Shown here one piece after another: positions 1 through 8,468 of a stretch of 64,000 nt of DNA. This DNA comes from an uncultured Victivallis sp. (GTDB taxonomy: Bacteria > Verrucomicrobiota > Lentisphaeria > Victivallales > Victivallaceae), in NCBI RefSeq assembly GCF_944391105.1, contig NZ_CALXSK010000007.1:1-64000 (forward strand), written 5' to 3'. Both the position numbers and the translations under genes were made by a program. Under the pieces are notes generated by a model. The model did no database searches. It had not been told where the DNA came from and saw only the letters and a program-made list of their open reading frames with translations. Position 1 is the first letter of the stretch. Each line of letters starts with the position of its first letter.

Positions 1-1
1 C

Positions 2-463
2 GGTGGTCGCCGTATCATTAAAAAAAAAAACGGCGTCTACTCCATCGGCCGGTTCGACGGAGAAACGTTCACGCCGGAGACTTTTCCCCGGCCGCTCTTC
101 GAGGGGGACGCCTATGCGGGGCAGACCTTTGCAAACTGCGACCGCCGCATCGCCATATTCTGGCTGCGCGACCGGAAGGGAATCTTCCGCGAACAGGGCT
201 TCAGCCAGCAGATGTCCATTCCCGTGGAACTGACGATGAAAGAGGAGCGCATCCTCGTGAATCCCGCTGTTGAAGTTCCAGGCAGTTACGTTCTCTCCTC
301 TCCCGACCGACCGGTCATGATCCGCGGCGTGGAACTCCCGGCCGCCGAAGAGATCCTCGTCGTTGAAGATACAGCAACAGTTGAGGCGTTCATCAACCAC
401 GGGGAGCGGTGCATCCTGCGGTACGCCACCGAACCACTTGATCCGTCACTTCACAGAAAATAA
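2..463 (+). CDS. GH32 glycosidase (levanase/invertase type), C-terminal part
   Basis: This is the C-terminal 153 residues of a gene that begins before the window. Reading from base 2 gives the order YSIGRFDG, then YAGQTF, then FSQQMSIPVELT, and near the end VEAFINHGER. Those are the landmarks of the last blades and the C-terminal beta-sandwich of GH32 beta-fructosidases (levanase, inulinase, sucrose hydrolase). The next gene, 53 bases downstream on the same strand, is a fructokinase, which fits release and phosphorylation of fructose. The catalytic part lies outside the window, so substrate (sucrose, levan or inulin) cannot be told. The TAA stop sits inside an 11-bp repeat unit. An 11-A run at 20-30 lies within the coding frame. 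The family call is fairly firm. Confidence 0.8.
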   Translation, partial: GGRRIIKKKNGVYSIGRFDGETFTPETFPRPLFEGDAYAGQTFANCDRRIAIFWLRDRKGIFREQGFSQQMSIPVELTMKEERILVNPAVEVPGSYVLSSPDRPVMIRGVELPAAEEILVVEDTATVEAFINHGERCILRYATEPLDPSLHRK

Positions 464-482
464 CGGATTTTTCCGTCATTTC
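442..482. repeat. 11-bp TCCGTYAYTTT repeat locus 1
   Basis: A forward unit TCCGTCACTTC (442-452), an inverted unit AAAATAACGGA (457-467) and a forward unit TCCGTCATTTC (472-482). The inverted pair could form a small hairpin with a T-rich loop. The stop codon of the GH32 gene (TAA, 461-463) lies inside the inverted unit. Confidence 0.6.
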
Positions 483-516
483 TGCTCAAAAAAACAATAA
501 AATAACGAATTTCACT

Positions 517-1341
517 ATGAAACCACCTTGGAAAATCCTTTTGTTCGGAGAAATCCTTTTCGATGTGTTCGATGATGGTGCCCGCCTCGGCGGCGCACCG
601 CTGAACCTCGCCGTTCATCTGCACCGGCTCGGAGCGGAAACAACTCTCATCTCCGCTGTCGGTGAGGACGAACTCGGGAACCGGGCTCTTCGCGAAATCA
701 CCCGGGAAGGAGTTGATACCAGCGGGATCGCCCGTACTTCCCAACCGACCGGAAGTGTCAAAGTCATACTCGACAAGGCGAAAATCCCTTCTTACCACTT
801 TCTTCCAGGGTGCGCCTTCGATTTCATCCCGATGCCGGAAATCAACCCGGATGAATTTAATCTCTTCTGTTTCGGAACGCTTGCACAGCGGGGAGTCGCT
901 TCGCGCACCACGCTCCGGAAACTGCTCGCGGCGCTTTCCTGCAAAGTGTTCTGCGATGTAAATCTGAGGCAGAATTTCTTCTCCAGGGAAATCCTTGCCG
1001 ATTCTCTTGCCAACTCGAATCTCGCAAAACTCAACGAGGAGGAACTTGGGATCATCGCCCGTCTTTTCGAACTCAAACCCGATCCAGGCGCCATTGCGGA
1101 ACGATTCCAGCTCGAAACGGTAATTCTCACGCTTGGCCCGAAAGGATGCGAGGTCTGGAACAAAGGCGAAACCATCTCCTCTCCGGCCTGCCCGGCACAG
1201 GTGGTCAGCACGGTCGGCGCAGGCGACGCATTCAGTGCGGGATTTCTCTTTCACTTCCTTTCCGGAGAGGGGGTAAAAGCCGCCGCCGATGCCGGCAACC
1301 GTCTTGCTGCTCAGGTTGCCACCCTTCCCGGCGCTTTCTGA
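517..1341 (+). CDS. PfkB-family fructokinase
   Basis: A 274-residue sugar kinase of the ribokinase/PfkB family, probably ATP:fructose 6-phosphotransferase in the cytoplasm. The N-terminal sugar-binding region has GGAPLNLAVHLHRLG. The C-terminal PfkB signature is VSTVGAGDAFSAGF, whose Asp is the catalytic base and whose GAGD forms the anion hole. Length is a little below the usual 290-320 residues. It follows the GH32 gene on the same strand, so the pair looks like a small fructan or sucrose utilisation unit. The fructose assignment rests on that neighbour; the family covers other sugars too. Confidence 0.85.
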   Translation: MKPPWKILLFGEILFDVFDDGARLGGAPLNLAVHLHRLGAETTLISAVGEDELGNRALREITREGVDTSGIARTSQPTGSVKVILDKAKIPSYHFLPGCAFDFIPMPEINPDEFNLFCFGTLAQRGVASRTTLRKLLAALSCKVFCDVNLRQNFFSREILADSLANSNLAKLNEEELGIIARLFELKPDPGAIAERFQLETVILTLGPKGCEVWNKGETISSPACPAQVVSTVGAGDAFSAGFLFHFLSGEGVKAAADAGNRLAAQVATLPGAF

Positions 1342-1354
1342 ACAACCGCAAGCC

Positions 1355-1388
1355 AAAAGAAGCCGGGGGAATAAAGTGTTCCCCCGGC
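1355..1388 (-). terminator. Hairpin terminator for the kinase gene
   Basis: Perfect 10-bp stem (1362-1371 with 1379-1388) and a 7-base loop. On the minus strand it is followed by TTCTTTT. It lies between the convergent fructokinase and kinase genes, so it could also shield against plus-strand read-through. Confidence 0.65.
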
Positions 1389-1430
1389 CCCGGTCTCAAT
1401 GCGAATCGGGAGGCTTTCCCGGTCCGGCGC

Positions 1431-4325
1431 CTATTTCGCCGCCTGAAATTCCGGCAGTTTTCCGTAACGTTTTTCCAGTTCCGCCCGTTCCGCCGCGGAG
1501 GCTTTCGACAGAAGTCTCCGGAAATACTCCGTCATAAACGGCTTATAGTAGGTTTTCCAGAAGCTGTGTCCAGCAGCGGCCTTCGCCGTTTCATCCGAAA
1601 AAGTTCCGGTCAGAAGATCCAGGTAAAGTGTCGGCTTCTCCAGTTTCATACGCTTTTCCAAGCGATTGACAACCAACGCATGGAGCCGCTTGTCAGCCAG
1701 ATCATACGGAACCGGCTTGTTGAGGCCGTCAACCGCCTTCACCCCTGCAGGTGAAATTCCCACAATGGTAACAAGATCACGGCCCGGCGTCTCCACGGAA
1801 AAGCTGCCGGTCGTCGGAGTAATCGTCGCAAGCTGATCGTGGAAAGCACGAATCTTCTTCACTTCTCCCGGCAGATCCGAACAGAATGAGTTGACCTGAT
1901 TCACAAGCGCCAGCTCCTCCTGACTCTGCCCGACCGGGAATGGAAACACCTGCAAATCACTGATCGCCTGCTCAAACTGCGCCGTTTCTCCCGTTCGAAT
2001 CGCCGTAAAAAACGATTCTGCGGCATTTTCCAGCAAAGGATTCAATTTCGGAACAATCTCCGCCAAACGTTTGCGTGCCTGTTCCTGTTCTTCAGCTTCC
2101 CGGCGTCGTTTCTCTTCAGCAGCAGTTCTGGCCTGTGCCTGCGCCTCCGCCTGCCGCCGTTTCTCTTCCTCAAGTTTTGCCGCGGCTTCACGCTTCTCTG
2201 CCTCTTCTGCGTTGCGCCGCTCCTGAAGTCCGGCCAGGAATTTTTTCCTCGCCTCTTCACGCGCCGGAGCTACGCGGCCACGCTCGTCAAGCAGGTTGTA
2301 AATCGGCAGATAAGAACGCAATGCCGAATTCTCCTCCGGTGTCAGAGCCGCTGGATATTTCCGGAAAAACGCATCGGATTTCTCCAGAAATCCAAGATAA
2401 TCATCCGGATTGGTGCGCCGCATCTGGAGCAGATTTTCAATTCCCGCCAGATATTCGGGCCGGGTAACCGGCTTCGGCGGCTCAGGCGGCTTCGGCGGTT
2501 CTTTCGGCCGGGAATTCTCTTTTTGCTCAACTCCCGCTTTTTCCTCCTTTTCATGGAAAGGATCACCCGGCAGAATCTCTCTCTCAGGCTCGGGCTGTTT
2601 TCCTTTTACAAGAGCAATTACCTTGTCGCCGAACGGCTTGACCGACTCCGGCAGTTTGCCGCTGACCGCGAGAAAGTAAAATACGCCTCCGAGACATCCC
2701 AATGTAATTCCAAGAAGGATGATACAAACGACAAGATAAAGAACGATCTTTCCCGCACCGGGTTTTTTCGTTTCCTCATCTTTCTCTTTTTTTCCCTTCT
2801 TTTCCCGGCCCTTTTTCTCATCCGGAGCGGGTGCTTCCGGAGCGGGTTCCTTTTTCTCCGGTTTCTGAACAACTTTCAGTGTCAGAACATCATCATCTCC
2901 GGATTTCGCACTCCCTTTCTCCGCCTCTTTTCCGGCCGGGGAAACCTGCTTCAAAACCGGTTCCGCGGCCGGAACTGCCTTCAAAACCGGTTCCGCCGGA
3001 GCAGCGGCTGCCGCGACCGGTTTTTCCTCCGGAGCAGCTGCGGCGGCGGCAGGAAGGGGCTTCCCCGCAACTGCCGCTTCCGGCGCCGTTTTTTCCCCGG
3101 AGACGGCGGCACTTGTCGTGACTGGTTGCATTTTTGCAGCTGGAGCTGGAGCTGTAGCCGCAGCGGGTTTCGCTTTCGGTACGGAAGCCGGAACGGGTTT
3201 TGCGCCCGGAACCGCCTTTACACCCCCACCGCCGGGTCCCTTGCCGCCGAACGGAGATTTTCCACCTCCAAATGGAGCTCTCACTCCGCCGCCGAACGGG
3301 GAAGCGGGTCTCGCTCCGCCTGCAGATGGTGCCGCTTTCGGCAGCCGGAAATTCAAATGCGGAACCGCATTCTTTGCCGACTGCGAATGCATGAGAAACA
3401 TGTCAAGCGCCTTGATGAGCGGTGCCGGCGTCTGGTACCGATCCTCTATATTGCGAGCCATCATTTTCATAATGATGGTGTTGAGTTCATCCGGAAGATC
3501 CGGATTCACTTCCTTCGGCGGCTGCAGATGACCCGCCACATGCATTTTGGCAATCTCTTCAGCAGTGTCCGCAACATATGGAAACCGGCCGGTTACAAAC
3601 TGATAAAAGGTCGCTCCGAGACTGTAGATATCACTCCGGACGTCGGTCGGCACACCTGTGAGCTGTTCCGGACTGATGTATTGCGGTGTGCCGAGAACCT
3701 CATCCCCTTCCGATGCCTCTTTGTCATTGATCCCGGCAACGCGGGCAAGCCCCAGATCGGCCAGCTTCGCAAAGCCGTTCGCATCAAGCATGATGTTGTC
3801 CGGCTTGATGTCCTGGTGAACAAGTTTCTCATCGCGCCACGCACATTCCAACGCACTGGCGACCTCCCGGATGATCTTGGCCGACTTGACAAAGTCAAGA
3901 ACCTTCTTCTCCTTGAGAATTTCCTTCATCGTTTTGCCACGGATATATTCCATTGCAAAATAGAAAATTCCATTTTCTTCGCCAACGGCGTATGCCTGAA
4001 CCACATTCGGGTGGTTGATGCGGGCCGCCGCACGCGCCTCCCGGAAAAACGCTTCCACATACTCCTTGTCATTCAGAAACTTCGCCTGAAGCACCTTCAA
4101 CGCTACCAGACGGTCAAGGGAGATCTGCCGCGCCAGGTAAACTTCACCCATTCCCCCTTTGCTCAGTTCCCGTTCGATCACAAATCCACCGATCACCGCA
4201 CCCGGTGAAGTCCGGGTTTCAGGATAATTTACTTTTTCCTTACAATTCGGGCATTCCACCTGACTGCCTTCCGCAGGCTTTTCAGCCTCGAACACCTTTT
4301 TGCACTTTTCGCAATATATTTTCAT
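1431..4325 (-). CDS. Zinc-ribbon, membrane-anchored Ser/Thr protein kinase
   Basis: A 964-residue Hanks-type kinase. Residues 1-30 carry a zinc ribbon (C5, C8, C25, C28). The kinase domain spans about 45-310: glycine loop KGGMGEVYLA, invariant Lys in VALKVL, catalytic loop HQDIKPDN near residue 170 and DLGLA. The usual HRD is HQD, so it is a non-RD kinase, although catalytic Asp and Asn are present. A Pro/Ala/Gly-rich linker precedes one membrane helix (about 527-556) and an extracytoplasmic Glu/Ala/Arg-rich, probably coiled-coil segment. This is the PknB-like layout of PVC bacteria, with a zinc ribbon added in front. Substrates are unknown. The start has only a weak upstream GAG as ribosome site. 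Confidence 0.85.
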   Translation of the reverse strand: MKIYCEKCKKVFEAEKPAEGSQVECPNCKEKVNYPETRTSPGAVIGGFVIERELSKGGMGEVYLARQISLDRLVALKVLQAKFLNDKEYVEAFFREARAAARINHPNVVQAYAVGEENGIFYFAMEYIRGKTMKEILKEKKVLDFVKSAKIIREVASALECAWRDEKLVHQDIKPDNIMLDANGFAKLADLGLARVAGINDKEASEGDEVLGTPQYISPEQLTGVPTDVRSDIYSLGATFYQFVTGRFPYVADTAEEIAKMHVAGHLQPPKEVNPDLPDELNTIIMKMMARNIEDRYQTPAPLIKALDMFLMHSQSAKNAVPHLNFRLPKAAPSAGGARPASPFGGGVRAPFGGGKSPFGGKGPGGGGVKAVPGAKPVPASVPKAKPAAATAPAPAAKMQPVTTSAAVSGEKTAPEAAVAGKPLPAAAAAAPEEKPVAAAAAPAEPVLKAVPAAEPVLKQVSPAGKEAEKGSAKSGDDDVLTLKVVQKPEKKEPAPEAPAPDEKKGREKKGKKEKDEETKKPGAGKIVLYLVVCIILLGITLGCLGGVFYFLAVSGKLPESVKPFGDKVIALVKGKQPEPEREILPGDPFHEKEEKAGVEQKENSRPKEPPKPPEPPKPVTRPEYLAGIENLLQMRRTNPDDYLGFLEKSDAFFRKYPAALTPEENSALRSYLPIYNLLDERGRVAPAREEARKKFLAGLQERRNAEEAEKREAAAKLEEEKRRQAEAQAQARTAAEEKRRREAEEQEQARKRLAEIVPKLNPLLENAAESFFTAIRTGETAQFEQAISDLQVFPFPVGQSQEELALVNQVNSFCSDLPGEVKKIRAFHDQLATITPTTGSFSVETPGRDLVTIVGISPAGVKAVDGLNKPVPYDLADKRLHALVVNRLEKRMKLEKPTLYLDLLTGTFSDETAKAAAGHSFWKTYYKPFMTEYFRRLLSKASAAERAELEKRYGKLPEFQAAK

Positions 4326-4462
4326 CTCATTACCATGTCAGTTGCCGATTGTCTTCTTCTGTATAACGTCGCTTTGGAATATATACCTGCAGCAAGGGAA
4401 ATACAAGTTTTTTACAGTCAATCCGAGAGCTTTTCAGGAAATCTTCCGGAAACAGCAGTAGC

Positions 4463-5431
4463 TTAGAAAAAATAGCGAATAATCGCCTTCGACCGGAGGC
4501 GGTTCAAATAGGCCTGCCGTATTTCTTCCCGGCGGCCGGATTCCATCTTCTCCCGAATTTCCGCACTCAATTCCCGGAATACACCCTTTTTTTCGGGAGT
4601 GTGCGAAAGAATTCGCAGAAATGAAACTCCATCCGCCGTTCGAATCGGACCATAAACTTTCCCCGGTTCAAACGAATCCATCGCCGCAGCAAACTCCGTT
4701 CTGAGCCGACGCCTTTCGATTTCTCCAAGATTTCCTCCGTTCTGCGGATCCGGACCGACACTGTAAGTTTGCGCCAACTCTGGAAACGCCTCCGGCGATG
4801 CTGCCAGTGTTTCTGAAATGGTCTTGATCTTCGACTCCAGATCCGGATCATTTACATCCAGCAGGATCATTGCCAGCCCGATTTTTTCCGGTTTGACGAA
4901 CTCTTTCTGATGTGACTGAAAATATTCGTACACTTCACGCGGGGTGAGATTGCTTTCAATCCGGATCTGATCGTAAATCATCGTCTGAACAATGATATAC
5001 TCTTCAATCTCTTTGCGGAGTTTTTCAATCGATGTCCCGGACTCCCGGAGTTTGCGCGTAAATTCGCTCCGGGAACGGACCCCCATGCGTTCCGCCACAT
5101 GATCGAGTTCCTCCTCCACATTCCGGCTCGGAATTTCAAACGGTTTTTCCCGATAGGCCTCCAGCACCAGAATTCGGTCGATCCGATCGTCGACGGCCTT
5201 CATCCGAATTTTCCGAATCTCCTCTTCCAGCCGCTTCCCCGAATAGATCGCATATGCCTGAAATTCACTGTTGCGCGTCTCCTCGAGAATATCCACCAGA
5301 CTGACCGGCTCCCCGTTGACCGACGCCAGAATCGAATTGACCTGCAGCGATTGTTCCTCCACACCTGAAACAACGAACCCCGCCGCAAAAATGATTGTCA
5401 GAACCCATTCAAAGCAACGTTTCTTCAACAT
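4463..5431 (-). CDS. SurA-like periplasmic peptidyl-prolyl isomerase/chaperone
   Basis: A 322-residue exported protein. A basic, hydrophobic N-terminus (about 1-25) looks like a Sec signal peptide. A SurA N-like chaperone region follows with ILASVNGEPVS, then one parvulin rotamase domain (about 180-275) with the family hallmarks FPELAQTYS, NGGNLGEI and GKVYGPIRT. It would help outer-membrane proteins fold. Its ATG lies within the last codons of pdxA, with a strong GGAAGGAGG ribosome site. The surA-pdxA adjacency is also known from proteobacteria, which supports the call. The protein is shorter than E. coli SurA, which has two parvulin domains. Confidence 0.8.
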   Translation of the reverse strand: MLKKRCFEWVLTIIFAAGFVVSGVEEQSLQVNSILASVNGEPVSLVDILEETRNSEFQAYAIYSGKRLEEEIRKIRMKAVDDRIDRILVLEAYREKPFEIPSRNVEEELDHVAERMGVRSRSEFTRKLRESGTSIEKLRKEIEEYIIVQTMIYDQIRIESNLTPREVYEYFQSHQKEFVKPEKIGLAMILLDVNDPDLESKIKTISETLAASPEAFPELAQTYSVGPDPQNGGNLGEIERRRLRTEFAAAMDSFEPGKVYGPIRTADGVSFLRILSHTPEKKGVFRELSAEIREKMESGRREEIRQAYLNRLRSKAIIRYFF

Positions 5432-6396
5432 GCCGATCCTCCTTCCCGCCTGCGGACGGCACGCCGGATTGCCAGATTCACCGCCGCACGAAAGCTGCCT
5501 TCGTCCGCTGTTCCGCGCCAGGCGATATCAAAAGCGGTTCCATGATCGGGACTTGTTCGAATCACCGGCAGCCCGAGCGTCGAATTCACCCCACTGTCGA
5601 ACGCCAGCATTTTGAACGGGATGTGCCCCTGGTCGTGATACATCGTCACAAGCCCGTCATACCGGCTCCGAGTCGATTCAACAAACAACGTATCCGGCGG
5701 AAACGGCCCTTCCACGTCGATCCCGGAAGCACGAAGTTCAGCGATTGCGGGCTTTGTCTCCCGCTCATCTTCCATCCCCATACAACCGTTCTCACCCGCA
5801 TGCGGATTGATCGCCGCCATCGCCAGTTTCGGAGAAACGATCCCTTCCGCACGAACCGCATCATCCAGCAGACGGGTGACCCGCACGATCTCCGGTTTCA
5901 CCGCCCGCGAAGCAACTTCCGCAAGCGGAATGTGGCAGGTGACGAAAACCATACGCAGATTTCCCGAAGATTGCATCATGACGTAATTCGAACAGTTGCA
6001 CAATTCCGCAATCCGCTCCGTATGACCCGTGAATGGAATTCCGGCAAGATTGACCGAATATTTGTTCATCGGCGCCGTTACAATCGCGTCGACCTCTCCG
6101 GCAAGCGCATCGCGCACAGCCATCGACAATCCATCATATGCGATTTTTCCGCACCGCCCATCGGCTCGACCGAGTTCAAAACTTCCGAACGGAAGAGAAC
6201 CGGCGGAGCGGATTTCCGTCACTTTTCCGTCACTCCAGCGGCGTGCCGCCTCCTCAAGAACCGTCACTTCTCCGTAAATGACGAATCGGGCACGACCTTT
6301 CCATTCCGGAGAAGCCACCGTCTTCACCACAAGTTCCGGTCCTATTCCGGCCGGATCTCCGGCGGTCAGCGCAATCTTCGGAATGTATTCCGCCAT
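5425..6396 (-). CDS. pdxA: 4-hydroxythreonine-4-phosphate dehydrogenase PdxA
   Basis: About 323 residues. It catalyses NAD-dependent oxidation of 4-phosphohydroxythreonine in DXP-dependent pyridoxal phosphate synthesis. Diagnostic segments are TAGDPAGIGPEL at the N-terminus, GHTERIAE, NPHAGENG and TMYHDQGHIPFK, which carry the metal-binding His residues. I chose the ATG at 6396 over an upstream in-frame start because a GGAG ribosome site lies inside the end of thyX and the gap after the thyX stop is one base. The coding sequence contains two pairs of 11-bp repeat units (6215-6236 and 6260-6281), encoding residues around GEVTV and GKVTEIR. Confidence 0.93.
   Translation of the reverse strand: MAEYIPKIALTAGDPAGIGPELVVKTVASPEWKGRARFVIYGEVTVLEEAARRWSDGKVTEIRSAGSLPFGSFELGRADGRCGKIAYDGLSMAVRDALAGEVDAIVTAPMNKYSVNLAGIPFTGHTERIAELCNCSNYVMMQSSGNLRMVFVTCHIPLAEVASRAVKPEIVRVTRLLDDAVRAEGIVSPKLAMAAINPHAGENGCMGMEDERETKPAIAELRASGIDVEGPFPPDTLFVESTRSRYDGLVTMYHDQGHIPFKMLAFDSGVNSTLGLPVIRTSPDHGTAFDIAWRGTADEGSFRAAVNLAIRRAVRRREGGSAC
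6215..6281. repeat. 11-bp repeat locus 2, inside pdxA
   Basis: Two tandem pairs in exact 11-bp phase: TCCGTCACTTT and TCCGTCACTCC (6215-6236), then ACCGTCACTTC and TCCGTAAATGA (6260-6281). They are translated on the minus strand as part of PdxA. Confidence 0.55.
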
Positions 6397-6397
6397 A

Positions 6398-7093
6398 TTA
6401 CCACTCCTGTCCCTGCTTTGAATAGTATTCCGCAACATGAGGAATGAGCGGTTTGATCAATTTTTTGATTGCTTTGGCATACTCCCGAATCTCCGCCTGC
6501 GCATGGTCACTGTCGCGCAATTCGAGAAAATGGAGCAGATTCGACAGATCGACCGTTCCCCAGAAAGTGACCATCATATTCTGAGGAAGCACGCCACGGG
6601 CCTGCTCCCGGCAGACTCCGGAAGCAATCAGATGCTCATAGAGCTTCAGACTCGCCTCGTTGTGGCGGCGGATCTCTTCACGCAACTCCTTTCCGTCAAA
6701 TTCCGGATCGAAATAAGAGGCCTGGCGATTGTTTTTCGACTGCCGCCGCAGAATCGGCGGCGTGTAGAATTCCATGTCGATCTCCGTGTACCGGCGCGAA
6801 ATCTCATTGTAACTCCATGTCCGGTGGCGATGCCACTGACCGCGGATGAAAAGCGGGCAGTGAATGCTGAACGTGAAAACCATGTGTTCGAGCGGACTGG
6901 TGTGCTTGTTTGCAATCAGGTACGAAAGAAGTCCCACATCTTTTTCGTCCATCTCCTTCTTGATTTTTCCGAACGAGACGCGGGCGGCGTTCACTATTGT
7001 CGCTTCCGTGCCGAGGTGATCGATCAGGCCGACCCATCCCTGGCCGTCGAGAACCTTCACGTGATTGACGGGCGGTACATTCAGATGTTCCAT
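6398..7093 (-). CDS. thyX: Flavin-dependent thymidylate synthase ThyX
   Basis: A 231-residue FAD enzyme that methylates dUMP to dTMP using methylenetetrahydrofolate and NADPH. The ThyX signature RHRTWSYNEISRR is at residues 89-101 and matches RHRxxxxxxxSxR. The start has a good AAGGAG site. It is transcribed with pdxA and the SurA-like gene downstream. This implies the organism makes dTMP without ThyA/DHFR coupling, as far as this window shows. Confidence 0.95.
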   Translation of the reverse strand: MEHLNVPPVNHVKVLDGQGWVGLIDHLGTEATIVNAARVSFGKIKKEMDEKDVGLLSYLIANKHTSPLEHMVFTFSIHCPLFIRGQWHRHRTWSYNEISRRYTEIDMEFYTPPILRRQSKNNRQASYFDPEFDGKELREEIRRHNEASLKLYEHLIASGVCREQARGVLPQNMMVTFWGTVDLSNLLHFLELRDSDHAQAEIREYAKAIKKLIKPLIPHVAEYYSKQGQEW

Positions 7094-7117
7094 GGTCTCT
7101 CCTTCATGAATCGGATG

Positions 7118-7705
7118 TTATTTTTCACTTTTGTTCTGCAAGAGCAGGTCGCGCACCCGGGCGATGGACTGTTCCACACAATCCGACATCGCAGCAGCAG
7201 CAGCTTCCGGGCTGTTCCCCTGAATCTCCGCTTCAGTAGTAACCGTCACGCTGTCACTACCGACCATTTTCCGATCCGGAGAGAAAATCCGAACCGTATA
7301 ATCGACACTGAGAACGGCTTTGCGCGCAGCACTGTCGAAGTCAAACCGATAGATCGTACCGCCAATCCGGGCAAGCATACCATTCCGTCCTCCCGAACGA
7401 ACCTCTTCCGGAGAAAGCGTCTGCTGCAACTGCCGCTGCAACAGCAGGTCCGGAGAAAGCAGCCAGCGGTTGTAATCATCCGAAATCATCCGTCCACTCT
7501 TCTCCCGATAGAGAAAACGGCGGTCCGATCCGGAAAGGTTGCGAAAGGATCCGACCTCAAATCGAACCTCAGACAGCGGATTCGCCTTCACCGCCAGATC
7601 ATATTCCGCCGGTTCCACATACGAGGTCGACATCAGGGCACACCCAGCCAGAACCGGAAGAAACAACCCGCTCAACCAGATTTTTCTCTTCACATTCAAC
7701 CTCAT
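7118..7705 (-). CDS. ABC transport auxiliary lipoprotein (PqiC/DUF330-like)
   Basis: A 195-residue lipoprotein with a basic N-terminus, hydrophobic core and lipobox LAGC, giving Cys22. The mature part follows the ABC-type transport auxiliary component pattern: YDL near the start, RRFLYREKSGR, a central beta-rich region and a C-terminal helix with SDCVEQSIARVRDLL. Such lipoproteins assist MCE/lipid or toluene-tolerance type ABC transporters, but no such transporter is in this window. A GTG at 7693 with AGATGAGG upstream is a possible alternative start. An array of 11-bp repeats directly abuts the 5' end. The family assignment is from pattern recognition. Confidence 0.6.
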   Translation of the reverse strand: MRLNVKRKIWLSGLFLPVLAGCALMSTSYVEPAEYDLAVKANPLSEVRFEVGSFRNLSGSDRRFLYREKSGRMISDDYNRWLLSPDLLLQRQLQQTLSPEEVRSGGRNGMLARIGGTIYRFDFDSAARKAVLSVDYTVRIFSPDRKMVGSDSVTVTTEAEIQGNSPEAAAAAMSDCVEQSIARVRDLLLQNKSEK

Positions 7706-7707
7706 CT

Positions 7708-7740
7708 TCCGTTATTTATCCGTCACTTTTCCGTTATTTC
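7708..7740. repeat. 11-bp repeat locus 3
   Basis: Three head-to-tail units with no spacer: TCCGTTATTTA, TCCGTCACTTT, TCCGTTATTTC. They fill the gap between the secreted-protein stop (7739-7741) and the lipoprotein start (7705). Confidence 0.75.
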
Positions 7741-8443
7741 AATATGGGCGGGAATAAGCCGCGCCAACTCCATTTTCTCCATAATTGATCCAGAGAATCC
7801 GCCTCTCATCCGGACGGATGAAAATCTCACCGCTGCCTCCGGAAATTGTTTCAGCCTCGCGTCCGAGCGGCGTCCAGCCGGTGAGAGACAACCGGTCTGA
7901 AACATTTCGCAACAGCGACGCTGGTTCCCCGCCGCCGTTTCGGAATGATCCATAAACCGCTTTTCGATCCGGAAAATAGATGATCTGCTCCGGAATCGCA
8001 CCCGGCGGAAGCTCCGGCAGTTCCACCGGCCACTCCACCACTGCCGGAATATGTTCCGGTGCTTTTATTTTGAAAAACGTCACTGCTTTTCCGGGTCCGC
8101 CATCCACCATCAGCCATCGTTCCACGCTGTTTTCTCCGACCCGGTAGGTCACCTTCACGCTGCCGTTACCAAATCGGAGATTCTCCGATTGAAATGTCCG
8201 CAGCAGAAATTCCGCCAAAGTGGCGAAATCCGTGTGGATCGCCGAAACTGTCAGCTCAAGATCAATTCCATTGACCCGCATCCGCTCCGTGTGAAGAACC
8301 GGACCAAGCTCCGGAATCCGATCCGACAACGACCCGCGCGAAGTTGTTCCACCCCCCTTCCATGGCCAGAGTGTAAACACTTCTCCGCAGAGCGAAAAGG
8401 TCAGACATGAAAAAAAAATCAAAAGTACGATCTTTGTTTTCAT
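7739..8443 (-). CDS. Secreted protein of unknown function
   Basis: About 234 residues. The N-terminus MKTKIVLLIFFSCLTFSLCGE is a clear Sec signal, possibly lipoprotein-like because a Cys follows the hydrophobic core, but the lipobox is poor. The rest is soluble and beta-rich with no motif I recognise. I chose the ATG at 8443 because GGTGGGAG lies 5 bases upstream; a GTG 12 bases earlier is less well placed. It is between the aminotransferase and the auxiliary lipoprotein on the same strand, so it may be an envelope protein in one transcript. No function is proposed. Confidence 0.7.
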   Translation of the reverse strand: MKTKIVLLIFFSCLTFSLCGEVFTLWPWKGGGTTSRGSLSDRIPELGPVLHTERMRVNGIDLELTVSAIHTDFATLAEFLLRTFQSENLRFGNGSVKVTYRVGENSVERWLMVDGGPGKAVTFFKIKAPEHIPAVVEWPVELPELPPGAIPEQIIYFPDRKAVYGSFRNGGGEPASLLRNVSDRLSLTGWTPLGREAETISGGSGEIFIRPDERRILWINYGENGVGAAYSRPY

Positions 8444-8468
8444 GACTGCTCCCACCGCGCACCGGGAT

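Noticed and set aside
442-482. CRISPR-like array from the 11-bp repeats
   Set aside because: Units are far shorter than CRISPR repeats, have no regular unique spacers and no cas genes are present.
2523-4208. 561-codon plus-strand frame
   Set aside because: Antisense to the Ser/Thr kinase; composition is Arg/Phe-rich and shows no domain.
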